Assembly (NCBI GenBank): GCA_016188985.1
Contig: JACPGM010000095.1
Location: 1 to 34,236, forward strand
Direction: 5' to 3'
Origin: Lentisphaerota bacterium
Lineage (GTDB): Bacteria; Verrucomicrobiota; Kiritimatiellia; JAAZAB01
DNA: 34,236 nt
The stretch's first letter is position 1, and every line of letters starts with the position of its first letter. Both the position numbers and the translations under genes were made by a program. Shown piece by piece: positions 17,656 to 26,053 of the stretch. Below the pieces are notes generated by a model. It searched no databases. It saw nothing but the letters and a program-made list of their open reading frames with translations, and had not been told where the DNA came from.

Positions 17656-17770
17656 CGCCCGTCATCCGTCCTCCGTCGTCCGTCTTCTTCCATTCGGCGT
17701 TGGATGTTGAATGTTGGACGTTGGATGTTTGCTTCTCTGCTCCGCCCTCCGTCGTCCGTCGTCCTCCCCC
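17656..17770. repeat. short-unit degenerate repeats (CCGTCGTC- and GTTGGATG-type)
   Basis: The 168-bp gap between the GT-C gene end and the wzm start carries runs of CGTC/CCGTC words on both sides of overlapping GTTGGATGTT/GAATGTTGGACG words. No gene or clear promoter is visible. Such G+T/C+T filler repeats spread by slippage or replication and are probably non-functional. Confidence 0.6.
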
Positions 17771-17774
17771 GTCC

Positions 17775-20504
17775 TCACTTCAGCCGCGTAATGGTAAGGT
17801 GCTGAATTTCCAGACTTGCCGCGCCCTCAGCGCGGTCAGCGCCGGCGGAATAAACCAGCGCCAAATTAAACGGCAGATTCTCATGTTGCCGCCAGCGGCC
17901 CCGCGCCGGATCGCCCGCGCGAATCGGAACGTTCAAGTTGTCGCCGCCGCCTTCCAGTTGGTCCAGGTTGACTTCTCCCAGCAGCGTGCCGGGCGGCGCC
18001 GGGGAAGTAAAGTCAACCGCCACTTCATAAGTTCCCTTGGGCAATGGCAACTTGGGCCCATAGAAAACGATGCCATAGGGTTCAAAGTCCGGACGGAAAA
18101 CAACATCGCCGGATTTCAAATCTATATGCCCGGCATGAAAAAACAGCGCCGCCGGCAAGGTTACGCTTTCGCCGGGATTAAGCATTGGCCACGCTCCGGC
18201 CGTCAGCAGGCTGAGGTCAAACTCCACCGCCCCGGTTTGCAGCGCCAGTTTCAGATTTAAGGTTGCCAAACCCTGGTAGGCCGGGATGGGAATGTTCAAC
18301 CAAATCCAGTCATCGGCCTCAACGCCGATCGGCTCGATCGCGGTTGGCTGTTCATCCACCCAAAGCTCGGCCGCGACCCGGCCTTGCCCGCGGGCGCGCA
18401 CCAGCCAGTGCAGGTTGGAAACCGCGACCGCGCGGGCCGGCGGCGTTCGCAGGCTGGCATTGGTTTCCGTTAGAGTTACAAAGGCCCCGCCGCTGGCCGA
18501 CGGACTTGCTTTAACCGTTACGCGACGTTCGGCTTTGGCTTTCTCCATTTCAAACCAGCGCGCAGGAAAGAGGATATCCCACGTGGGCACCATCGGCACC
18601 TGAGCCCGCGGCGTATTCAGAATCTTGAATGCCCAGACGCTGCCATCCTGCTTGAGCAATTCCAGAGACGGATGGCGCAGCAACGCACCAAGCGTGGCAG
18701 TTACCGGAAAGGGACTGACTTTTTCAGGGAACAGGTTTTCATGCAGGAGAATATAGCGGACTTTCATATCCCGCAGTCCGGCTAACTGATCTTCGGCAAG
18801 AGCGCCCTGGTTCAGGCTTTCAAATCGCCGGAACACATTTTCCAAATAGCCTTCCTTGATGAACGGGTTATAGCCATTGACCATACGCACCCGGTAGAGC
18901 GAGGCAAAATACTGGTAGGTTGAAGCATAGTGCGAATCACCCGGCCAGAGCGGCAGCACCAGCGCGCGCGGCGTTGCCTGGCTGGCCGCGGCATCGGCGG
19001 CTACGGCCGCGTAGGCGGCCTGATTTTTCTCCAGCAGCGAAATCGTGGGATTGACCCGGCGCTCATAGTCCCAGAGGAGCAAGCCGGCAAAAACTACCGG
19101 CACCAGGATTGTCCACACCCGGCCTGCCTGGAGTTGAATTAGGCCGCCAAAAGCGGCGACTGTTTCATGTAGCCGCGGGCGTGAGCCCGTGGCCGCCGGA
19201 GCAATCCACGCCCTCACGGGCGCGGCTACCCGGATTGCAATTCCTATGCCTTGAACCAACCCCGTAAGTCCGAGGGCCGCGGCCACCGCCAGGAGCGACG
19301 GCATCAGGCAGAAAATCTTGGCCGGCTGGCGAATCATGGCATAAGGCGGAATTAGCGCGCGGGCCGACTCGAAAAACAGCCCGTGAAGCGGCCCGCGCGG
19401 GCCCAGCGCCAGAACCATGACGACGAGCAGTGAGAGACCGATGAGGGTCAGGACAATCACGTTGCGGCCATGTGTGCGCCAGGCGCCGCAGAAGTGGCGG
19501 ATCAACGCCAGATAGCCGGCGGTTAGAAAGAGCAGAACACCGCCGCCGAGATAAACGTGGCTGGCAATGCCCTGCTTATTGAGCCCCAAAAAGCCGCGCC
19601 AGTCCGGCGAATAGATCATAATCTCCCGGATTGAACGCGGACCAGTGGCATGCGCCACGGGCGCGGCGCCCATCAGCGCGCTATACAACCATTTCATCAA
19701 CAACGGAAAGAACAGCGCGGCCGCAATGAATAGGCCGATTGGCAGGAGCGCCTTGACCAGGTGGAAGTAACTTGCGCTCCGGCGCCATTGAAAATCCGTT
19801 TTAGCCGTGAAGACCACGGCGCCCCAGACCGGAAGCGCCAAGGTGCTGAAGAAAAACACATGCAGATCGCCCCAGGATGCCATCAGCAAAGCCGCCCCGG
19901 CCAGAACTCCGCCACCGATCCGATTTTCCCGGACGGCCAAGTCCACTCCCAGCAGAATGGCGCTCACCCACGCCATGGCGAATCCGGCCGGACTGCCGCC
20001 AAACAGGTTGATCCAGCGGAATGGGATGATGATTCCCAGAAGAGCGGCTATCGCCATAATCAACTCTGAATTAGTCCAACGCCGGACCAGCAGCCAGGTC
20101 AGTAGATAGGTAAGCCAGAGGGAAATGAAGCCAGTCAGGTTCCAGCCGAAAGCCCGGCCGAACACTCCGGCGGCTAAAGCATAGATCAGCGAAAACGGAA
20201 AATAATAGGCATACGGCTCAAAACGCTCGCGGTCATTGCCGGTATTGAATTCGTAGAGATTATAAAAGAAAGGCGTTTGGCCCGCGACCATGTCCCCGGC
20301 CAGCCAGCAATAATACATGAATTGCAGATGGTCGCCGGGGATCATCGGTTGGATATCAACCGGTTCCAAGTGGGCCGCGGTGGGAACGCCCCGGCCGATA
20401 TAGCGCGGCAGCGGCCAGGAAAAGAAAGCCCAGACCACCAGCGTAATGGCCAGCGTGAGCAAGCTCAGCTTCCAGACCGCTAAACGGGCATGACTCTCCG
20501 GCAT
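17775..20504 (-). CDS. large polytopic membrane protein, GT-C glycosyltransferase-like
   Basis: 909 residues. About eleven hydrophobic segments fill residues 12-480, with acidic loop motifs (PVDIQPMIPGDHLQFMYYCW near 48-67; NTGNDRERFEPYAYYFPFS near 87-105) in the place where GT-C enzymes carry their catalytic Asp/Glu. Residues about 490-909 form a soluble, probably periplasmic, beta-rich domain. The arrangement recalls YfhO/arabinofuranosyltransferase-like proteins. With wzm/wzt and the AlgJ-like gene it suggests transfer of a sugar from a polyprenyl donor to a surface glycan. Residues about 426-446 (RVAAPVRAW...RPRL) are encoded by a 61-bp repeat lying in a loop between two membrane segments. 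Confidence 0.75.
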   Translation of the reverse strand: MPESHARLAVWKLSLLTLAITLVVWAFFSWPLPRYIGRGVPTAAHLEPVDIQPMIPGDHLQFMYYCWLAGDMVAGQTPFFYNLYEFNTGNDRERFEPYAYYFPFSLIYALAAGVFGRAFGWNLTGFISLWLTYLLTWLLVRRWTNSELIMAIAALLGIIIPFRWINLFGGSPAGFAMAWVSAILLGVDLAVRENRIGGGVLAGAALLMASWGDLHVFFFSTLALPVWGAVVFTAKTDFQWRRSASYFHLVKALLPIGLFIAAALFFPLLMKWLYSALMGAAPVAHATGPRSIREIMIYSPDWRGFLGLNKQGIASHVYLGGGVLLFLTAGYLALIRHFCGAWRTHGRNVIVLTLIGLSLLVVMVLALGPRGPLHGLFFESARALIPPYAMIRQPAKIFCLMPSLLAVAAALGLTGLVQGIGIAIRVAAPVRAWIAPAATGSRPRLHETVAAFGGLIQLQAGRVWTILVPVVFAGLLLWDYERRVNPTISLLEKNQAAYAAVAADAAASQATPRALVLPLWPGDSHYASTYQYFASLYRVRMVNGYNPFIKEGYLENVFRRFESLNQGALAEDQLAGLRDMKVRYILLHENLFPEKVSPFPVTATLGALLRHPSLELLKQDGSVWAFKILNTPRAQVPMVPTWDILFPARWFEMEKAKAERRVTVKASPSASGGAFVTLTETNASLRTPPARAVAVSNLHWLVRARGQGRVAAELWVDEQPTAIEPIGVEADDWIWLNIPIPAYQGLATLNLKLALQTGAVEFDLSLLTAGAWPMLNPGESVTLPAALFFHAGHIDLKSGDVVFRPDFEPYGIVFYGPKLPLPKGTYEVAVDFTSPAPPGTLLGEVNLDQLEGGGDNLNVPIRAGDPARGRWRQHENLPFNLALVYSAGADRAEGAASLEIQHLTITRLK
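19169..19229. repeat. 61-bp palindromic repeat, copy 2, inside a coding gene
   Basis: Same length and ends (GTAGCCGCG ... CGCGGCTAC) as the intergenic copy at 1330-1390, with about 10 mismatches. It is read through in frame by the GT-C-like gene, adding about 20 residues between the segments LGLTGLVQGIGIAI and WTILVPVVFAGLLLW. 61 is not a multiple of 3, so insertion must have included 2 extra bases or compensating changes. Confidence 0.85.
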
Positions 20505-20547
20505 GCGTCAAACTTATCGCAACGGCCGCCCCGCGCAAAGAACGAAA

Positions 20548-21627
20548 TCAGGGCTTGAGCGGCACTTTACGCCAGCCGTCGCTTTCGGTGAATTCGCGGG
20601 CTGCAAAACACCAGATGACCCATTTCTTGCCGACCCAGTAATCCGGATCCTTTTGCGCCCGGCGCAATAGATTGATGCGCGCGGGCGTGGCGCCCGAGCC
20701 GCGCACGGCCACCAGGTCCAGCGGAAATCCTAATTCCAGGACAAGCTGATCAAATAACCCGGCCCCGCGGGCCAGCATATCTTCCCCGCCGTGAAAAACC
20801 AGGCTGTGGCTGTCGCCCAGTAAAATAACCGGGCTTTTCTGGTCGGGCGCAACCGCCTCGCGCGTACCCGCCTGGCTGACCCGCCGGACACGCAGGCGCT
20901 CCCGCGGCGGCTTCGGCTCGCCCAGCGCGCTCCATAAATCACCGGAAATTTCGACGGTTTCCCACGCGCTGGTAAGCGAAAGCTTTGACCGGTCTTTGAA
21001 TGCACCGGCAAGTTTCCGGCCGATTTCGGCAGCCGCCAGGACACAGCCGGCACCGGACCAGTGAGAATCCTGTCGGCAATAAAGCGCCGCATCACCCTTT
21101 GCCCGGTTGTTCAGGAAAACGGCGGTCAAATCAAGAACCTGGATATTTTTCTGTTGGAGCTCCCGGTAAAAGGCCTGCAGGATAACATCATGGCGAGATG
21201 AAGTTCCAGCCGGGTTCTGCGCCGCCTCACCAGGCAGGAACTCCGGATAAATAACCGCTTTGGGCGGCACCGGCACCATCAGCAACTCGATTCCCCTGGA
21301 GGCCAACTGCTCGTGAAAATCCAAAATGGCCGGCAAGGGGTCCGCCCATTCCGGTTTCGCGGCGCGGCTGACCTTTGCGGCCGCTTCTCCCCAGAACTCG
21401 CCCAGGCCAAGATGACGCAACTCCGCAGCCAGAAAAAGCCAGCCGTCGCGGCCGGTTACGGTCATCGTGCCCTGCCCCTGGCCGAGCTCGGGCAGGCGTT
21501 CGGCGGCGAGCGCCAGCGCGGCGCACTGCGCCGGAAATTCCCGGTCAGAGCCCGAAGTGTCGTTCGCCCTCGCGGCCAGAGCGCCGCTTATGGCTGCCAA
21601 GATAGCAATGAAAAAATTGACGCGCAT
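20548..21627 (-). CDS. AlgJ/AlgX-like SGNH protein (putative polysaccharide O-acetyltransferase)
   Basis: 359 residues with a signal peptide (about 1-22). It has the family motif GRDGWLFLAAE (59-69), the catalytic-type DSHW (D187, H189) and GDSHS with Ser273, matching the Asp-His and Ser of AlgJ/AlgX in alginate O-acetylation. It therefore probably acetylates a glycan in the periplasm. The usual membrane partner, an MBOAT acyl-donor protein such as AlgI, is not in this window. The gene is 43 bp upstream of the GT-C-like gene on the same strand, so one transcription unit with wzm/wzt is plausible. Confidence 0.85.
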   Translation of the reverse strand: MRVNFFIAILAAISGALAARANDTSGSDREFPAQCAALALAAERLPELGQGQGTMTVTGRDGWLFLAAELRHLGLGEFWGEAAAKVSRAAKPEWADPLPAILDFHEQLASRGIELLMVPVPPKAVIYPEFLPGEAAQNPAGTSSRHDVILQAFYRELQQKNIQVLDLTAVFLNNRAKGDAALYCRQDSHWSGAGCVLAAAEIGRKLAGAFKDRSKLSLTSAWETVEISGDLWSALGEPKPPRERLRVRRVSQAGTREAVAPDQKSPVILLGDSHSLVFHGGEDMLARGAGLFDQLVLELGFPLDLVAVRGSGATPARINLLRRAQKDPDYWVGKKWVIWCFAAREFTESDGWRKVPLKP

Positions 21628-21766
21628 AAAAAGACAGTTCGGTTATTACAGCCCACTTTTAAGCCTTCCGCGGCCAACCTGCAATCCCGATTTTCGCTCG
21701 CCGTCGTTCCGCGCAGGATTCGGTATGTGTTTAGCGGGTCGCAGAACCGACATGTATATTAACGGC

Positions 21767-21824
21767 GCTCTCGGGCCTACTCCGCCGTAGCAAAGCCTCC
21801 TGGCTGCGAAGGCTGGACGAGAGC
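21767..21824. repeat. palindromic repeat related to the ABC ATPase tail
   Basis: In the 327-bp divergent gap 21628-21954. Outer arms GCTCTCG (21767-21773) and CGAGAGC (21818-21824) enclose the stretch shared with 7091-7131. The rest of the gap shows no gene or convincing promoter, although both flanking genes must have promoters here. Confidence 0.7.
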
Positions 21825-21954
21825 ACCCTACCAGGATCCAAATGGCCCTACGTAGTCGCGCCATTTTACCCCAAGATAACTGAGATGCCTTACGGGGGTT
21901 TAAATTGGATTCTTGATTGCCAGGCTCTTGGGCGATAAGCTCTTTTTCCCGGCC

Positions 21955-23100
21955 ATGAAAATCATTTGCGCCACCAATATTCCCTATGCTTTGGAAGCCT
22001 TCGGGCCGCTGGGCAACCTGACAATCCTGCCGCCCAGCGCAATCACTCCGGAGCGCCTCCACGATGCGGAGCTGCTAATCATCCGCTCGACTTTGCGCGT
22101 GGATGAGAGTCTGCTCTCAGGCAGCCGCGTCCGGTTCGTCGGCACGACGACAATCGGGACCGACCACCTGGACCTGGCTTATCTCGAGCGAGCCGGCATT
22201 GCCTGGTGCGCGGCGCCCGGCTCCAACGCTAACAGCGTCGCCGAATACGTAACTGCCGCCTTGCTGTGCCTGAGCCAGCGCCATGGTTGGACCTTGGCCG
22301 GCAAAACAATTGGCATTGTTGGCGTCGGCAATGTAGGCAGCAAGGTTCTCCAAAAGGCCCAGGCGCTTGCGCTGCGCGTCTTGCAGAACGATCCGCCGCG
22401 GCAAGCGGCGGAAAAAAATCCCGTCTTCCTGCCACTGCCTCAAGTGCTATCAGAGGCCGATATCGTCAGCCTGCACGTGCCCTTGACCAGAACCGGAAGC
22501 TACCCAACCTGGCATCTGGCGGGAAAAAGCTTCTTTGAGCGGCTTAAACCCGGCATGGTATTTCTCAACACCGCGCGCGGCGCGGCGATGGATTCCGATG
22601 CGTTCCTGGCTGCGCGCTCCACTGGGAAAGTTGCTTATTCCGTGCTGGATACCTGGGAGGGCGAACCTGAGTTTCGGACCGACGTCCTGGCCAAAGCTGA
22701 CATTGCCACGCCGCATATTGCCGGCCATTCGTTCGATGGAAAAGTCATGGGCACCGTCATGGTGTATCAGGCGGCCTGCCGTTTCCTGGGCATTGCGCCA
22801 ACCTGGACCCCGGAGGGCTTATTGCCGCCGCCCGTTGTTCCGGAAATCCGCGTAGACCCTGCGGGCCAAAGCGAAGAAGCCGCGTTGTGGCAGATCGTGC
22901 GGCAGGTCTATGATATTGAGGCCGACGACCGGCGCCTGCGCGCGGGCGCCATAGCGGATTCTAAAACGCGCAGCCGCCAATTTGAGCAACTACGCACGAA
23001 TTACGCAATCCGCCGCGAGTTCCGCTTCACGCGCGTGGTGCTGCCCCCGGGACATTCCCAACTTGAGCAGAAGATCCGCAATCTGGGCTTTATGATCTGA
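21955..23100 (+). CDS. pdxB: erythronate-4-phosphate dehydrogenase
   Basis: Oxidises 4-phosphoerythronate in the DXP-dependent pyridoxal phosphate pathway. 381 residues, as in the E. coli enzyme. The NAD-binding GVGNVG motif is at 123-128. The 2-hydroxyacid dehydrogenase catalytic residues are R208 (NTARG), E237 (WEGEPE) and H254 (TPHIAGHSFDGK), and HSFDGKVMGT is specific for PdxB rather than SerA. A C-terminal dimerisation segment of about 85 residues (DIEADDRRLR...) is present. The ATG at 21955 gives the canonical MKIICATNIP start. PLP is the cofactor of the GlyA domain encoded 16 kb away, but there is no operon link. It ends the conserved part of the chromosome before the cassette array. 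Confidence 0.95.
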   Translation: MKIICATNIPYALEAFGPLGNLTILPPSAITPERLHDAELLIIRSTLRVDESLLSGSRVRFVGTTTIGTDHLDLAYLERAGIAWCAAPGSNANSVAEYVTAALLCLSQRHGWTLAGKTIGIVGVGNVGSKVLQKAQALALRVLQNDPPRQAAEKNPVFLPLPQVLSEADIVSLHVPLTRTGSYPTWHLAGKSFFERLKPGMVFLNTARGAAMDSDAFLAARSTGKVAYSVLDTWEGEPEFRTDVLAKADIATPHIAGHSFDGKVMGTVMVYQAACRFLGIAPTWTPEGLLPPPVVPEIRVDPAGQSEEAALWQIVRQVYDIEADDRRLRAGAIADSKTRSRQFEQLRTNYAIRREFRFTRVVLPPGHSQLEQKIRNLGFMI

Positions 23101-23113
23101 GATTCCGGCTGCT

Positions 23114-23222
23114 TGTAAAACTATTTGCCACAAAGAGGCACAAGAGGAACACAGGAGTTTCCGACCACCTGTAAAACTATTTGCCACAAAGCCTGCCCCG
23201 GCGTATGCCGGGGAGGCACAAG
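23114..23222. repeat. duplicated repeat with a nested palindrome insertion
   Basis: A 22-bp word (beginning TGTAAAACTATTTGCC) occurs at 23114-23135 and again at 23170-23191. In the first copy GCCACAAAG runs directly into AGGCACAAG (23136-23144). In the second, 22 bp containing the palindrome CCCCGGC-GTAT-GCCGGGG (23196-23213) interrupt exactly between them, and AGGCACAAG resumes at 23214. The word is shared with 10249-10314. Confidence 0.8.
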
Positions 23223-23253
23223 AAAAATACAAGAGCCTCCTTGTTTCCACTTG

Positions 23254-23310
23254 GCCGAACGGCGCTGTTGAGACGAAGGTGCGCCGTGAGCCTTGAGCTA
23301 ATTGTTAGAC
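23254..23310 (-). other. tentative attC-like site at the left end of the array
   Basis: On the - strand GTCTAAC (fits RYYYAAC; contains the TAA stop of the membrane-protein gene) is separated by 43 nt from GTTCGGC. An inner GGCGC/GCGCC pair exists, but the flanking spacers are very unequal (0 and 18 nt), so folding into a standard attC is doubtful. Confidence 0.35.
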
Positions 23311-23820
23311 CCCGGCTGCCTGTTTTTTGAAAGCGTTTGCCAAGTTGAGCAATTCTTCCTTATGGGGGCGATAATACAGGAGCGCGGCGGCGGAAATGGC
23401 TAAGAGAGTGTATAGGTCGGTTAAAACATTGCTCAAGGCGAACAAGATCAAGCCAAATAATCCTGCGCTTTCCGACATGATGAGCGAAAGAATTACCGCT
23501 TTGGCATACGTTACAACAGCAGGGTATTGGTTGGAAGCGGTTAATGGTTGATCTGTCTTTTTAATGCTTCCGTCTCGTCGTCCCTCCAGCATATATTTCC
23601 TGATATATTTGGCGAGAACAACGGCGATTATAGACGCCGCATAGAGGGCTTTTCTTAAGATATTTAGCGGAAACTCTTTGCCGACTGAAAAAAGGGCATG
23701 ATCTTTTAAATAAAGCCCGAGACCCAAATAAATGACCAGTGAGCCAAGCATCGCCATCCAGACGACGTTTAACCCCAGCCATCCTTTTTCGATCATTTTC
23801 ATTTCATCGGCGTCTAACAT
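23305..23820 (-). CDS. small polytopic membrane protein, function unknown
   Basis: 171 residues with about four hydrophobic segments (WLGLNVVWMAMLGSLVIYLGLGLYL near 14-38, ILRKALYAASIIAVVLAKYI near 53-72, AKAVILSLIMSESAGLFGLILFAL near 105-128, LYTLLAISAAALLYY near 135-149). The linkers are charged. The loop RKYMLEGRRDGSIKKTDQ is strongly basic and probably cytoplasmic. The ATG at 23820 has GGAGG at ideal spacing. The stop codon lies inside a GTCTAAC box, as is common where a cassette gene ends at an attC. No family recognised. Confidence 0.7.
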   Translation of the reverse strand: MLDADEMKMIEKGWLGLNVVWMAMLGSLVIYLGLGLYLKDHALFSVGKEFPLNILRKALYAASIIAVVLAKYIRKYMLEGRRDGSIKKTDQPLTASNQYPAVVTYAKAVILSLIMSESAGLFGLILFALSNVLTDLYTLLAISAAALLYYRPHKEELLNLANAFKKQAAGV

Positions 23821-23857
23821 TTTTATCCCTCCATTCAAGCCCGACCTTGATTTTGCA

Positions 23858-24577
23858 TCAGCGCGCGGGTTGCCCGTCGCCGCCAACGCCGGGTTTGCCG
23901 TTTATCAGCGCTGTGATCTGATTGACCACTTGGCCGGCTTGGAGGCCTTTCGCCGCGGACCCGAAGTGGCACGCGTCGGCATAGTGCTCCGGGTGGTTCT
24001 TCGAGATAGAATGCAGGTCGTTGATTGGCGCGCCGAACTGTTCGGCCAACTCCTTCACTATTTTGTTCCGCGCGTCAACACGCGGGTTCAGGTTGTTCGG
24101 CGCGCTGGTCGGCTGGAGCGGCGTTGACAACACCAGAATCAGTTTGGCGCCCGGTTGCAGTTTGCGGATCACTTTCAATGCCTGTTCATAGCCGAGGCGA
24201 TACTCGCTCTCCAGATAACCCATGCCATGCAGACCGTTGTTGAAATGAATCACGGCGAATTGCCACCCGGTGAGAACGGCCTCCAATTGTAGCTGGAAGA
24301 CCGGATCACAAACACAGGCCGAGGTGGTCAACCTTGCACAAGAAGCGGTCGCCTCCAATTGCTTTGCGACCGCGCCGTGGTACGACTTGGTGATGGAGTC
24401 GCCTACGAGCAGCACGTGTGGTATGGAGTTCTGGTCCGCTTTGGAAATCCACACATCACACCATTCAATATCCTCCCGCACAACACGCCGGGGAGAGCCC
24501 GTAGGGGCGGCGGCAGCGCTGGCCGCAGGACTGACTGCGGCGGCCGATACGTCAGTGGCTATCGTTTTCATGCTCAT
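23858..24577 (-). CDS. SGNH/GDSL-type hydrolase
   Basis: 239 residues. Block I is LLVGDSITKSYHG with the nucleophile Ser at about residue 61. A block III-like NNGLHGMG follows, and block V is DACHFGSAAKG with the Asp and His of the triad about residues 201 and 204. This is the layout of esterases/acyl hydrolases acting on acylated sugars or lipids. The N-terminus is Ala/Ser-rich but has no strong hydrophobic core, so export is uncertain. Three closely spaced ATGs occur; the one at 24577 has AGGAG at the best spacing. It lies 38 bp upstream of the small membrane-protein gene. Confidence 0.8.
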   Translation of the reverse strand: MSMKTIATDVSAAAVSPAASAAAAPTGSPRRVVREDIEWCDVWISKADQNSIPHVLLVGDSITKSYHGAVAKQLEATASCARLTTSACVCDPVFQLQLEAVLTGWQFAVIHFNNGLHGMGYLESEYRLGYEQALKVIRKLQPGAKLILVLSTPLQPTSAPNNLNPRVDARNKIVKELAEQFGAPINDLHSISKNHPEHYADACHFGSAAKGLQAGQVVNQITALINGKPGVGGDGQPAR

Positions 24578-24636
24578 GCTCATTCTCCTACGCAAAGCCC
24601 GCGGGCCGCGATGTGGTGCATCAGCGCATCATGGTC

Positions 24637-25587
24637 TCACGGGCGGGACCGATTTCGACCCGGCCGGCTCCGGGCATCTTCGCGGCGCGCTTCCATCTTG
24701 AAATACATCTTATAGAGGCCTTTCCAGCGGATGACAAACGGATCGGTGATCTGCTCGTCGTCTGCCGCCTGGAGCCGCACGCCGGCCTCGCGCGTCCAGT
24801 TGATGCCGTCGGTGGAGAGAAAACTCGCGACCGCGTTGCCGCCACGCTTACTCTGGTCGAAGGCGTAGAGCCGTAGCCGGCCGTCGGCGAGCAGCACCGG
24901 CGCTACGGTCCCCCAGCCACGGAGCGCTAACGGTTGCTTGTAAGTGAACTCCCGGCCGTCGGCGGATGTGGCGATCACGGTGTCGCCTCCACCAAACACA
25001 TACATAAACCACAGGCCCTTGAAATGGAACACATCCGGGTCCACCAGCCGCGCATGGCGAAACGCCGGCCCGGCGTCGCGGAAGCGAATGCCATCGTCGG
25101 AGGTCGCCAGCCGAATCTCGTGCTGTCCTTCCGCGGACGCCGGATCGCCCGGGCCGCCCGACGCGAAGTAGTAGAGCCGAAACTTGCCGTCGGGGCCGCG
25201 CAGCACGCTGGGATCAACCGCCTTGTGGGTCGGCAATCCTTCGATGGCAAAAGGCTGCTTCTCGAACTGCAAGCCATCGGAAGAGACGGCGCAGCCGATT
25301 GACTCTGGCCGGCCCGGCCCGCGGTCCGCGTCCACGTAGTAAAGCAGAATACGGTCGCCATCGGCCACGGCGCATGGGACGGAAGCGTGTTCCAGGCGCG
25401 CCCCTTTGTCCCGCGTCCAATTCAGGCCGTCGGCGCTGGACGCGCTCAGTATCTTGTGCGTGTACGGTCCGCCGATGCCCATGACGGGCTTTGGCGGTTC
25501 CTGGGGTTGAGCTTCCGGCCGAACGGGTCCGGCGCCGACGGCAATAACAAAGCTGAAAACCACCAGCAGTGCGGATAAGGTTGTCAT
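24637..25587 (-). CDS. secreted beta-propeller glycosidase-like protein (GH43/GH32 type)
   Basis: 316 residues with a signal peptide (MTTLSALLVVFSFVIAVGAG). Repeating propeller-blade motifs are seen: SSADGLNWTRDKGARLEHASVPCAV, VSSDGLQFEKQP, ATSDDGIRFRDAG, ATSADGREFTY and LSTDGINWTREAG. VDPSVLRGPDGKFRLYY, VDPDVFHFKGLWFMYV and TDPFVIRWKGLYKMYF carry the Asp-Pro strands typical of five-bladed GH32/GH43/GH68 folds. Catalytic residues cannot be fixed by eye, so it may be a carbohydrate-binding or uncharacterised propeller. The C-terminal REDARSRPGRNRSRP tail is unusual and may come from a junction. The start ATG at 25587 has GGAG about 9 nt upstream; ATG 25602 is an alternative. Confidence 0.7.
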   Translation of the reverse strand: MTTLSALLVVFSFVIAVGAGPVRPEAQPQEPPKPVMGIGGPYTHKILSASSADGLNWTRDKGARLEHASVPCAVADGDRILLYYVDADRGPGRPESIGCAVSSDGLQFEKQPFAIEGLPTHKAVDPSVLRGPDGKFRLYYFASGGPGDPASAEGQHEIRLATSDDGIRFRDAGPAFRHARLVDPDVFHFKGLWFMYVFGGGDTVIATSADGREFTYKQPLALRGWGTVAPVLLADGRLRLYAFDQSKRGGNAVASFLSTDGINWTREAGVRLQAADDEQITDPFVIRWKGLYKMYFKMEARREDARSRPGRNRSRP

Positions 25588-25613
25588 TTGTGTGCTCTCC
25601 ATGTTGATATATC

Positions 25614-25627
25614 GGCAAACGTTACGC
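25614..25627 (-). other. abutting R-box-like pair (possible collapsed attC)
   Basis: On the - strand GCGTAAC is followed immediately by GTTTGCC. These resemble the two ends of an attC without any hairpin between them, and they sit exactly between two genes (the TAA belongs to the upstream gene's stop). Chance is possible. Confidence 0.3.
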
Positions 25628-26053
25628 CTCACCGGTCGGCGAACCCGCCGCGGGTGAGCCGTATGGTGCAGGTGATGGTTGGCGAATACATTTCATCACG
25701 ATCGCGGTCAATAGACCGAGAATCGTACCGGCGAGAGTTCCGATAGGCCCCGTGAAGAAAATTCCGAGAAGCGGCCCCAGGTTCGCTTCTGGTCTGAAGA
25801 TGATAGGCCCAAAGAAACCGGCAATGAACGCAACGCTACCCACAATGACCGCGCCGACGAATCCAAACAGGGCGGCACGATAGAGACGGAAGGCCGCGAG
25901 AAGCAAGAGAATTGCAGAGCTCCAAAATGGGCACGAGAAGATGAGGGAGAGCCAACCGCCCCCTCGTGTGGCCAAGAAAAGGGCAAGGGAGATTGTAAAG
26001 ACGCCAAGCACCAGGAGGACCACTGAGCCAATGATTCTATTCCTATTCATCAT
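25622..26053 (-). CDS. small membrane protein, function unknown
   Basis: 143 residues. Four hydrophobic segments occupy about residues 8-28, 36-54, 60-82 and 91-118, with short loops and a Pro/Ser/Gly-rich cytoplasmic-like tail (RQPSPAPYGSPAAGSPTGEA). The start is placed at the MM pair (26053) because upstream in-frame codons overlap the end of vapC. A weak AAGAAG precedes it. No family recognised. Such small multi-pass proteins are common cargo of cassette arrays. Confidence 0.65.
   Translation of the reverse strand: MMNRNRIIGSVVLLVLGVFTISLALFLATRGGGWLSLIFSCPFWSSAILLLLAAFRLYRAALFGFVGAVIVGSVAFIAGFFGPIIFRPEANLGPLLGIFFTGPIGTLAGTILGLLTAIVMKCIRQPSPAPYGSPAAGSPTGEA

Noticed and set aside
23101-23304. 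Direct repeats beside the array considered as a CRISPR
   Set aside because: Only two copies, irregular interior, and the word is a dispersed repeat also seen at 10249-10314.
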